This document shows, in pieces, positions 35,301 to 47,300 of a DNA stretch of 64,000 nt. The position numbers and the translations under genes are program-made. The notes below the pieces were generated by a model. It searched no databases. It was not told where the DNA came from and saw nothing but the letters and a program-made list of their open reading frames with translations. The stretch is from Eopsaltria australis. Lineage: Eukaryota; Chordata; Aves; Passeriformes; Petroicidae. Each line of letters opens with the position of its first letter. Position 1 is the first letter of the stretch. Location of the stretch: positions 558,001-622,000 of the forward strand of contig JAVTVJ010000666.1 of assembly GCA_034509425.1 (NCBI GenBank), in the 5' to 3' direction.

Positions 35301-38300
35301 GGCGAGATGTGGTGAATTTCTTGTTTCAGCTCCTTTCTGAGTTTCTCTTCCAAGCTCCGGATGTGCTCAGCCAGCTTTGTTTCCACAGATGAGACATGGG
35401 TGCGTAACGGGGCAGTGACAGTGTCCTCATAAATTCTTAGTTTGTTGACCAGTACTCCCACCTTGTCCGCTCCTTCCCTCCACTGCAGTGTTGCTAGGTA
35501 ACAGGAGTATATCTCTGGTCCAAGCTGTGCAAATCTCAACCACATCTGTGATGTGCATTGGACATCATCTGGGTTCTTAGGGAATCTCTCATCTTCTGAG
35601 AAAATGATCTCCAGCACGGCCAGTTCTCTCAGGGATCGGATACCTTGTTCCATTGTGCTCCATTTTCCTTGGTGCACCTGGAGGTCTTCTTTACAAAGGT
35701 GATGTCTTTTACGCTTACCAGCAGTCGCCGCCAGAGGCTGAGAGTTTCTTGGGTTTTCCCGAACCCCTGGTCAATGACCACATCCTGGGTCAGGGATCCA
35801 AGTTGCCTGGCCTCACTTCCATCTAGCATGGTGTCATTGGCTGCAGCGTCCCAGATGCGAAGCAGCCAGGTCAGGATGGATTCATTTGTCTGGCGGGTGA
35901 ACTCCCTCCGTAGGTCACGCAGCTCACCCAGGGATAAAGAGCGAGTGATGATCTCTGGCTCCATCTCTTCTGCTTGGTGCAAAGGTCCAGCCTCCTCCTC
36001 CTCAGTCGCTGTGTGGGCTGATTTGCTCTTGGTTTTCTTTTTCTGAAGGGGGGCAACTGCTACTGGCTTAGGCTGTTCTGGCTTGGTGATGGCTTGTGTG
36101 GAGACTGTCGTTTCTTTCAGTCTCTTTTTCCTCTATGACAGTTTGTTTAGATACGGTGCCTGTTGTTTTGCTGCTTTTCTTGTCCTCAACCTGAGGATAC
36201 TGTGCTGCATCGAGCATTGTTCTGATCCTAAGCATGGTGTACACAGTGCAGGCTGTACAAAGAAGACAAAGCAGAACTAAGAGCAAGATTATACCATCTT
36301 TGACATTTAAAGGGAACTCAATATTTTCAAAAACTGTTGTGTCAGGTCTGAAGGGCTGAAAGAAACCATTCTCTACTCTTTCCCCTAGGGGCTGGGTGCG
36401 ATTGTTGAGGAGGCCCCAGATGTAACAGCCCACACTAGGACAAGCAAACAAAATTGAGTATATATTCTGAATGGTGTTTATTGCCTCGGAGGTTATCATG
36501 CAATAGATATAGTAAACTAGTAAAGCAATTTTTATACGATACCCCGGCCTACACAGGAGCATTACCACAGGCAGGTAATTCCCTGTCTGCGGAAATATAT
36601 ATAGAGCAAGGTACAGGACACATGTAAGTATGTTGAGTGTCATGGTGAATGGGTGGCTTCTAGAACACAAAATTGTAATTCTGACTTTCCTCAGGGCCTG
36701 GCCTCACGTTTGGGCGCCAAAAAATGTGGTAGTTTGAAAGCAAATCAGTGAGAGGCTCAAAGTCAGAACTACAATTTAATAGGAAAAATGTAGTAATAAA
36801 AAAAAAAACCACTGACAGAGTCAGAATACAACCTGACACCCTGTCGGTCAGGGTGTTGGTAGTAGTCCACTTAGAAGGTGGTTGCAGTTCTCTGGGAGTG
36901 ATAAATGTGATTCTGTTGAAGCAATGATCCTGTGAAAGGTGTAGTTCTCCTCTGAAGGTCCAGTGGTGGTGTAGAAGGATCTGGTCTTCCTCTGGGAATC
37001 CCGTGGAAAAAGCTGCCTATAGTGCTTCAAATCTCAGTTTATATGCAGATCGGGATAGATTGGTTCCTCCCCCTGGGCGGGGCATCTCACAATGGGATGA
37101 TGAGCCACTAGCTGCAATGTTTGGGGTGAGTGAAGTGCCCATCCGGCCCCAACGACCGGCCCATTAGCAAACCATTCTGCAGCCATCAGGAACACTGCCC
37201 CGCCCAGCCCCAACATCCCATGAAGATGGTGATAGAATATATCCCATTGGAACCTAAGACACCATGGAAACCAGGTCTCCTGTTTCCTGCTGGAGAGGGC
37301 CCACGTTTTGACGAGCCTTTCTCTTACCACTACTGTACCTACAGAAGCTTTTTTTGTTGCCCTTGACCACTTGGATTTTTTTTCAGTGAGTAATTTCATG
37401 CTGCAATAAACAGCTGTCCCATGCTTTCTCTGCACTCTGCATTGTTGTTGGATCTGTTTTTCTTTGCTTTCTTCTCTCTCAGTACTTCAATCCTTTATTA
37501 TGCACTAGACAGACAAGTAGATTTTTTGTTCGGTTCTCCTTGGTATTTGTGTAATTTTGTGCAGGAGTCTCTTGTAAGGTGAGCATGACACAATCAAGTC
37601 CCACATTGTGGTAGGTCTCTGTATTGACTGGTTTGGCAGAGGGCATGCTGCTGTAGCAGTAGCACCAATGAGCACTAAAGTATACCACATGATATTAAGA
37701 AATAACTGTCACTTTGAAGTCAAGGGTTAAAAGCTTGGCCATTGCCTCAGTGAAGCCTCCTACAGGCAGGTTGTACTGAGACCAAGGGAATGAAAATGGA
37801 TCCCTGGCTTGTTTCAACACACTCTGGTTTTTGGGACGGGTATTACATTTAGGAGTCTGTATTGTTTTCACATCTGAAATGAATTGTCTACATTGCTCTT
37901 ATTAATAAGCATTTTTAAGATGCAGCAGTATTTGATGGATAGATGAACTTAAAAAATAAAGGGAAAAAAAGAGCAGGCAAAATGATGTTGTAACTAGCTT
38001 AATTTCTTGATTAATTTTACCTTTTGTAGAACAAGTTATGCCAGTCTTGCAGGATCAGTCTTGCAGTGTTTTTTTGGTTTTGCTAGGTTATCCCCTTGAG
38101 TTAGATCCACAGAAAAGTAGAAAGAGGCTCTTCTACCCTCACAATTAAGTGCACAATTCTTGTAGTAGTTTTCATAATTTTGTGTATGTCAACTAGAGTT
38201 TTATTTTTTCAGCCAAACTGATCTAATAGTAGCAGTTCCCAAATGGGCGGTTTCGTCCCTTTTTCTTTATATGGTGATCCGAGTGCTTTACTGATGCTGC

Positions 38301-41300
38301 AACTGATTTATGGAAGATTTTGTGGTACTGTTTTTATTTTTTGGTGCAAGGTAATTCTTGATGGCTTTATATTTTTTTTTTTTTTCAAGCCAGCCCTTCA
38401 AGCTCTGAAAGTTTTGATATTTTTAATCTTCTTAAATGTCTAGACCTGTTTATAAGAGTGGATAATTGCAAAGGTGGAACTTTTTGACTAATTTCTTTGC
38501 AAATCCAGCTCTCCCTGGTCCCATTTTCCGGACTGAAAGACATACTGAAATATTGTACTCATCTTTAGCCCTACAAACACATGAGAGAGCTGCTGACTGC
38601 ATAGTGTGTGTCCAGCTTCTCCTCAAGTATAACTCACAAGATGCATCAGTTTCTTGAACTCTCAGGAATTCTCTCCTCTGCTTTACCACACACACTTCCC
38701 CTGTGTATGTATACTTTTGTTATTCAGGACACTGAGGTAGTTCTGAAATCTCGAAGGACAATGAAAATATACACTCATTCTAGACATTAATTCTGCTCTT
38801 GTAGACTAGATCCTGATGTGCTTATTTAGAAAATAGCATCCTGCTAATATTTGGTTCAGAGCTTTAAGATGAAAGCACGTGTGCTCTTAAATTATGCAGA
38901 AAAGACTGATTCCTCTGTAAAATGTAATATGTCTGGTTTGAATTTTAGACCTGCAAATATTGATTTAGGACCTTTCTAAAGTTTTCAGTGATAATGAAGT
39001 ACAAGTGTAATCAAATGTCAGTTTTAGGTGACCTTTAAGAACGGGATATGTGGGGGTGTGCAACAAACTCCGTTTTCATTAGTGCTTGACAGTGGAGAAG
39101 GAAAAGCATCCGTTCAGCTAGTGCACTGCTGCAGCAAAGGGTCTTTTCTGTCTGATGTACCAAAGTACGGTACAGGTACTAGCTTGAAAGTGATCTGGAG
39201 GAGAAACACAAATAGCTTTCAGATATTAGTTGTGTTATTTGCCTTAAAACACTCCTTTTTACTTTTGAAGATCAAGTTGTTATAAACATCTGTTACCAGG
39301 AACTGGTAGAAACAATATGCTGATAACTGAGATTTAACTGGCTTAGGGATTTAAAAGCATCATAGAACATAACATTTTCATAATAGTCAATATGAATGTA
39401 GTTGGAAAAAACCCCAATGATTTCTCTTTTTACAGAAAAACCTGCCATTGCTCCACCTGTCTTTGTATTTCAGAAGGATAAAGCACAGAAGGTAAGGAGA
39501 TATTGATACTTTTCATTTTGTTGTGTTCTTAGCCCTGACTCCTTCCTTCCATGGTGATCAGCCCTTTGTCTATATTGTTGTGAAGTTGAAGATGGCTGAT
39601 AGAGCATTAACGTCATTAATGGGTATAGGGCAAGCAGGTACTGAAGGGCTAGAAGCGGGAAGATGTATGGTGATTTCACGATACAGGTAGCTCTTCAGAC
39701 TGAAGATGGACCAATGTGGGAGAAAAAGTATGGCAAAGGTGTATCTTGAAGATGTGGCAGAGGAGTGCTGACACTTGAATTGCATGAGAAAGCTACAAAA
39801 TTTATTTTTCGGATAATAGGGTCAAGATAAAGCAAAGAAAACTGGTCTAGATGATTGCTTTTCACCTCAGTATATTTAAATGTCTCTTGTATGTTTGGTT
39901 AGTAACCTGTGAAATGTATAGTTACCTTGGGAAATGGTAATTCTGTTCCCTCATCTCAATATGGTATTTAATTCTGTCTGGTTAATAGTAAAAGCTATTA
40001 AGATTTATGGGGGGAAAAAATCAAGGTTAGTCTTGTTGCTGTTGAAGATGGTGGGAACCAAGAGAAGTGCGTGATACACTTTCTGTTGGATCACTGGATT
40101 GAATTGAAATACTGAACCACTTTTCAGTTGATGGTTTTTCTTTGGTTTGGAACAAGTACCAGACTCAAACCTTCTCACAGGTTCAGCAGGCATATTCCTC
40201 AGCAGGAGCTTGAAATATTTTCTCAGCTTGGAAAGGATTTAAGTCTGCTGTCCTCCTAATATTAGCTAATCAAATTAATCTGCCAGAGAGTAAGTACTTT
40301 TAAGACATTCTTTTAATTACATTTTTATAGTGACTGTTTACATATATCTTGGAATGAGGGGAGTGGTAATCTTTGCGCTACCAATTTGATCATGTTTCCT
40401 TTTAGGAAGCAGCTCCCAATCATCCACTGTTGCTTAGGCTGTTCTGAAGTCCCTTCTGTGTTGCATCATGATGAGTGTTCTTTGCAGGTGTCCTTTAGCC
40501 TGGTGGTGATCATAAGCAGTGTGCAATCCAGGCAGAGTGACATGGTCCTGTGTCCTTTTTCGCTGGCCTGGTTATTACATGCTGAGATAGCAGTTCTTGT
40601 ACTCTCAAGTTCCTTCATGTTGTACCTTTGCTTCTGCACCCCTCCAGCGGCCTGCTCACTCCATGCTTTCAGCATTAGGCTGTGCAAACTCCTGCATCGG
40701 GCTGTGAGACAGATCTGTTGCACTCTGATAGGTCTCAACAAAATATTTGTAAAAATATATTAATTAAACTCATAATGTATTTTGGGGCTGGCAGAGAGGA
40801 TCTAGGGAGGGTGATCTGTGATTTAATCTTCCCAGCTGCCTCTGAGGATGCTGAGATGATGCTGAGCAGGTAGCTGTATTCAGGACTGTCTCTGTCTGGG
40901 CATAGACAGAAAGTCTGGCTTTGTTGAGTGGAGGGTCTGGGGGTTCCTGATCTTGAAGGCAGAGGAGCTAGAGATAAGTTATAAATTGGTCTAAATGCCA
41001 AGTGATGGTCATGCTGTCATGGGGGCTAGCCACTGTTGCTTTGGGCATGGAATAAGTCTGGCTTGGCTGGGGAATAGGGCCTGTTCCTTGAAAAGGATCT
41101 GAGAGTCTGGTAGTAGCATCTGTCAGTTAGTTGCCAGTTTTCAAAGCAGTTACAGACATAAATGCTTATGCTAAACTGTGTATTGCAGGGAGATGTAGGA
41201 CTTTTTTAAAGGGGAAGGGGGAGTGACTAGTAATTTTAGTAGCTTTTATTGTGGTGTGTTTGACACTGCAGAGAAGGACTTGTAGCAGCATTAGTGCTGT

Positions 41301-44300
41301 GCTTCTTGCTGTTTGATTAAATAAAGAGCTTGTTGCTTGTGCCGGTAGTTGTTTTTTGTAGTATAGATACAATAGTAGTATAGTCAGAGCATGATGCTGG
41401 TGAGCCAAAAGTAACAGCCACTTAATCTATGCTGTATATATCAGAACCTAGCATTCAGTCCAGCTTTCATCAACTTAATAAGGGAAAAGTGCCTCAGGTT
41501 ACACACTGGTTGAGGTCTTTCACTCTATTTTCACGAAGACTTAATAGCTAAGTGTTCCCAAGAAGAGTAAACTTCATTACTGCTCCTGTAAAAGGTGCTT
41601 GGTTAAGTGCATTGCCTACCACAAAAGACCATCCTTATTAAAGTTAACAGGGAAATCCTGTAAACAGAGGAGTTTTTCCTAGAACAATGTTTTGAAGAAA
41701 ATGCAAAAGTAACTTCAAAATAGTTGTCAAACATTTGAATATGTAATTTCTCTATGTAAATTACAATTTTAATTTAGCAAAATGTCTGTCTAGTCAAGTC
41801 ACTTTTTTCTGTAAGCAAAAGTGTTAGTGGAGGCTTTTTAGTGCTGACACAGCAGTCTGACAGTAATCTGAGGGGGGAGAAAAAGCATTGCATTGTGTAT
41901 TCAGTTAATTATCTGTAATGTTTATATGTTTGCCTAGTGTTTTTCCACGTGAACCTGGACATCCTGAGCAGAGTTATTTCATTGCAGCATCTACAGATCC
42001 TCTTAATATTACATCTGGGTTGATGTAATTCAGTGGTCTTAGTGACTTTTCTGGAACTAACAGTAGTGTCTACTACTAAGTTAAACAATGTTCTTTTTCT
42101 AGAAATCTTGACTTAAGTTTGTGCTTGGAAGGTGTCTGACATTCTGGTCATACCAATACCATGAAACAGTTGAAGCTTGGGACAGAGTGACTGGAAAGCT
42201 GCCTGGTGGAGAAGGACATGGTGGTCCTGGTCAACAGCAGCTGAACATGAGACCAGGTGGCCAAGAAGGCCAATGGCACCTGGCCTGTACCAGCAATAGT
42301 GTGGCCAGCAGGACCAGGGCAGTGACTGTCCCCTGTGCTGGGCACTGCTGAGGCATTTCAAATTCTGGGTTCAGTTTTACGCCCCTCATGACAAGAAAGT
42401 CATTGAAGGGCTGGAGCGTGTCCAGAGAAGGGCAATAGAGTTGGGGAAGGATCTAGAGCACAAGGCTGATAAGGAGCAACTGAGGGAGCTGGGAGGGCTC
42501 TGCCAGGAGAAAAGGAGACTCAGGGGAGACCTCACTCTCCACAACTGGAAGGTGGAACCAGGTGGGGTCAGGCTCTGCTAGCAAGGAACAAGGGACAGGA
42601 TGAGAGGAAATGACCTCAAGTTGTGCTGGGGTTGTTTAGGTTGGATACTGGGAATTTCTTCACTGAAAGGGCTGTCCAGCCCTGGCACAGCTGCCCAGGA
42701 CAGTGGTAGAGTCCCCATCCCTACAGGGATTTAAAAGCTGTGTGGATGTGGCACTTGGGGACATGGGTTAGTGGTGGACTTGGCAGTGCTGGGGGAATGG
42801 CTGGACTCTGATCTTGGATTGTGTGCTTTTGAGTGTATCGTTTCCTTACTGCTTGATTCTTCAGATACTTCACCATAAGATGCAGGGAAGTTCAGCCCAC
42901 AGATTGCAAGCGGGAGCACATGTAAGTGTGGATGCATGTTATCCATGGACTATAACTTAGTCCTTAATGACAATACAGTTGTTTGTGCTCAAAGCCTTTT
43001 TAACTTTTTCATTCTTCAGCTGTGTACAGAATATGATAATGATGACTTTTGTTGTACAAGCAGGGATGTGCAGCATTAAATGTTGTGAAGGAATGAAAAG
43101 TCTGTGGCAGAAGTTCAGCAAATACCAAATCCCATTAGGGTGCACTAGTTATCCTGTCACCTCCCTCCTTGAAATAGATTGAAACTTGCTAATTTATGAA
43201 AAAAAAGCATTGGTGTTGCTTTTCAGATAATTCACTGTCATGTGAATATGAAAGAATCCTGTGTCTTGTGTGAATGTTAAAATAATTCGTTTCTCTGAGA
43301 CTTTTCTAACCAGCTTCACCTCCCTCAAACATGGGCTGAAGAGGCAGTGAAGGACACTTTTTTTACAGTAATTGTCTAATTCTTATATCTGGATCTGCAG
43401 GTAAAAGTTATCAGCTGTCCTTTAGTCTTTAAGAGAGGAGAGGGGTTAAACCCCAACAAGCCTGTAGCTGGCAAAATCCTCTTTGCTGGGGACACAGATG
43501 ATTTTGGTAACTTTCAAAAGAGTGCATTTGCTCTAACTGAGGCTTTTTGCAGGGAGGGGAACTAATTCTGTCAGCAGGTTCTGTTACGGAGTTTCTATGT
43601 GTTTTAATTTGTGTCTCAGCAACAAGCAGCTCCTTCTGCCATACTGTGAAAACAGTGAAATTAAAAAATGGATCCTCTCACTAGGACGACAGATCTCTCT
43701 TGTTGCAGCCTTGCATTGAAGGGACGTTGTCTTTTCTGCTCACAGTCCCCTGCAGAGCAAAAAGCTTTGTCGGATTCAGGCGAGGACCCCCAGGGAGAGG
43801 TTGAGCCCCCCTACCATGGTCTGGGTCACACAGAACCAGCTGGTGAGTGCAACTCTGAGCACCCTGCTCCTGCTGTGGCCTCAGTCAGTGCTACCCTGAG
43901 TCCTGCTTCTGAAGCCCAGCTTGCTCCTATTCAACAAGAACTGGCAGGGGTAAGTGTCAACCTACCAAGTACTTCTGCTGCTGAGGGGATTAGAGGAAAA
44001 AGTCCCTTCCACGAGGTGGAATCCATTACTGTTCACTGTAGGTAGTGCAAATCGCAGTCTGTGTGGTTCTTTGATGTCAAGTGTTAGCCCTCTCTAAACC
44101 CTCGTTGCAATTAGAAGAAATGAAATTTTTTAGTCTCCCTAGTAGTGTAACTGTAGAAGACTCCTCAAGTATTTTAAAATTTAAGATGTAAACTGGTAAG
44201 GGTAAGAGCACTTCTAAATAAGTGAGAAAATGGGTTTATATTTGAGGGATTTGCTTCAAGCAGTTAGAGGAGAACTCTGTTCCCTCTCTGGGCCATAATG

Positions 44301-47300
44301 CTGCAGCTCGACAAAGCGAGCAGCAAATACTGCTTCCACTGGGTATGTCATGCCAGCCTGTAAGGTATTTAACACATTAAAAACACCAAGCATCATAGTT
44401 GAGTTTTGAATTTGGATATTTGGAGTGGGGAGGAAATCGGTATCTTGTAGAAAAACTGTCAGTGCTCATAATTTGATTTTTCTACTGGTGATGCAGCAAA
44501 ATCTTTTCTGAAAGAGTTGATGACTAAATGACTGCTACTGTACAGTCTTTCAAAGCAACTTTAAGAGTTCCTAATCTCTCTGGTTGGTGGCCTGTGTTTT
44601 CTTGGTGCAGGTTTTCTTCATTCTGGCATCACACCCTAGGCATGTGCTCTTTGCTAGATCTTTGTTAAGGCTGCTTCGCCCAATACCTGCAACCTTTTCT
44701 TGCACTGGTTGCTTTGGGTTTTTTTTGTCCAAGAATCGGCCATTTCAAGCAAACTCAGTACTGAATGGATTGTCAGGACAAGGTGCAAATAGGTTAAGCA
44801 CCTCTCAATGTTCAAACTGTTGCTTGATTACCTGCAGAAATCTTTCAGTTTCTTTTCTGAAGGTTAAAATTTTCAAGAGTTAATATTTTAAAATATAGAG
44901 GGTAAACATGTGTGGAAAATCACGCTCTGAAAAGCCAGTGTCCCTAAAGCAGACAAGAGTCCTGCAACTTTATTCTAATAAAGGGAGAGAGTCCACTGCA
45001 CCACACACCTACGGAGTTTTCTCTCTTGAGGTTTCAGAGGGTGCAGCTTCCTTTCATCCTAAACTCCCGGCTGCACGTTGCCCTCTTCCTTTCCCTATTG
45101 GCCAAAGTACTAGGAACTACAGCCTTCCCGATCCCCCTACCACATATCCCCCCTTGAACCTGTCATTTTGCCCCAAAGTTCAGAAGTTCAGGCTTGTGCA
45201 GAGTCCTCCACTTGTCTGTTTCAGGAGTCAGGCTGTGTGGGCTCTGCAACAAACCTGCTGCTTGAAGTTAGTGGAGACATTAAGACCCTTTTCAAAGATG
45301 TTAACACCCATATCCTCACCCATGGAATTGTTTGTAAAGACATCGTACATCTTTCCTATCAAACATAATCATAGACCTTTATCTCAGTTTTCTGTCATTT
45401 GAAATGGCAGTGTTACTAGAACTGTCCCAGAGAATGGTATTAATCAGACTCTCAGGAGCAGTGATTATCTTCGTCTTGTTCTTAGAGAGCAGAAAGTCTT
45501 ACCCCAGTTAACCCAGTTCTGAAAGAAATTTAGAACCCACAAATGCTGTTGGGGGTCATATGCAGAAATTAGTGGGTGTACAGAACAACAGTTTCAGCGT
45601 TCTTCTTGACTCCATTCAATTAAATGTACCGAATTGTATGGTGCTCATTATGGGCACGTAACTGGCATGCACTGGCAAGTACTCTTCAGATTATCCCAGT
45701 GTCTTACAGTAAAACCATCCCTTACCTTGAAATCTAAAGACGGTTGATGCATCTTAAGAGTATTTGTACTGGTTCGTTGGAGCAGCAGTTTTCATGCAGT
45801 CTTCCCAGGGCCTGGGAAGATGGATGAATTAAGATGGAAGAAGAGACGCTACATATTTCATGTTTACTTGTTTGTACACACACAGTTGCAGTTATTTTTC
45901 GTGTGACATTAATTCAGTGTGGCCATAGGTGCAGCTCCTTGCAGAGCTAATGGTCATGTCCTAACTCTTTGCTAACTCACACCATCTTCCCACAGCATGT
46001 GGCCATCCTGGCAAGACTGCTGATTAAGAGCAGCTTTTAAGCAAATCATGGCAGTTCAATAATGCCTGTATATGTGCAGAGTGTCTGGACTGAAGACTTG
46101 CATTACTGTGCTCTGAAGTCCTTTATTTATTTTGCATCTTAAAATGCATTTGCAAAGATAAACACTAGAAGTGTACTCTTAAAGCTTTCCCTGAATTACA
46201 TTGACCTTTTCTGCTTTACCCAAATTCTGCCTTTCTGTTCGTGTTTCTGCTCACTAGTGAGAATAAGCAAAAACTGACAAATTTATTCAAGTTTTGAAGT
46301 TCTTCTCTTAGCTTGATGTAACAATTGTGTGAGGAGTTAATGTTTGTATTTACTTAATTACTGTGACTTACACTTTTAAAAGCAATTGGTAGCCTTTATG
46401 AAGCTAATTTCCTAGTTAACTAAGAAAGTATCATAATTGTAGGAGCCTCTATTTATGCATAAATGTAACTTTTCTCTAGCTGGTTTTCTGAAAGCCAGGG
46501 GCAGAGAGAATAAGTGAAAAGTGGCTTCTGCTCTTAAATGAGAAAATTCTAGGCTGGATTTTGCTGTTATCAGTTTGTGTCTCATCAGCATCTAAGTCCA
46601 AAGAACTGAATGGAGATAAATTGAATCACCTTGGTGGTTTCTTACAGGATGAGATGGTCCTGCCTTTTGTTTCCATTGTGTGGGGTATTTGTGTAAAGCA
46701 CGTGTTGCTGTGAAGTACAGACTGAGTAGGATGAGAAGAAAAGCGTAAAATGGAGAGGCTGGACTACTGTTCCTTGTCACTAAATGTAATTTGCTGTTTT
46801 TCCAGTCTGCCAGGCTTGTCATGCATATATACCCCTGTTTTTTGTCTAGTCTGCCCAACTTCCTCTGAAGCAGCACTTGTCTGCAATTCTGGCTGCAGTG
46901 GTAACTTACTTTATCTGTGGCTTCATAGAAAAGTGTAGCTTATGCTAATACAGTAGATCTGTGTGCTTCTACCCCCATGGAATCTACCTGGCATCTATTT
47001 GTTCAAAGGTACATAGCTTTAATCTCCCAAAGCTCCTAGGGTAGGAAGCATGGAAATAACTCGGAGCAGATTCTCTGTTCTGCTTTGCCCTCAGTAGAGT
47101 ACAGAGTTGGTTTTGGATATTGATGCCTGTTGCCCACTAAACATAGTGATGGTACATTAGTGGTCCTTGTCAGTTACGAAATTGCAATAAGATGATTTGA
47201 GGCTTGTGCTGTATAGGTTTGACTTTTTTGTCTGTGTTACTTGAGCATTGGAAATGAAGCATATGTTAGTAATGCCTTAAATTTTTGACATTCAGGTGGA

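Larger units (their letters stand above)
31166..37261 (-). mobile_element. Complete ERV-L-like provirus (6.1 kb)
   Basis: Two LTRs of 529 and 537 bp bound 5.0 kb of internal sequence, flanked by the 5-bp duplication CCATG. On the minus strand the order is 5' LTR, primer site, an extra ORF, gag, protease, RT, RNase H, integrase, polypurine-like tract and 3' LTR. There is no env: pol ends about 55 bp before the 3' LTR. The RT motif context, lack of env and 5-bp duplication fit class III (ERV-L-like) elements. LTRs differ by roughly 3-4% by eye plus two indel or complex blocks, so the insertion is fairly recent. Stops and frame breaks in gag, pro and pol make it defective. Confidence 0.92.

Noticed and set aside
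32545..36046. Plus-strand frames of 80-145 codons within the provirus
   Set aside because: They are antisense to well-identified gag, protease, RT, RNase H and integrase coding sequence.
36068..36643. Calling the pre-gag ORF an env gene
   Set aside because: It lies before gag rather than after pol and no surface/transmembrane cleavage site or fusion-peptide pattern is seen. It was left as an unknown membrane-protein-like ORF.
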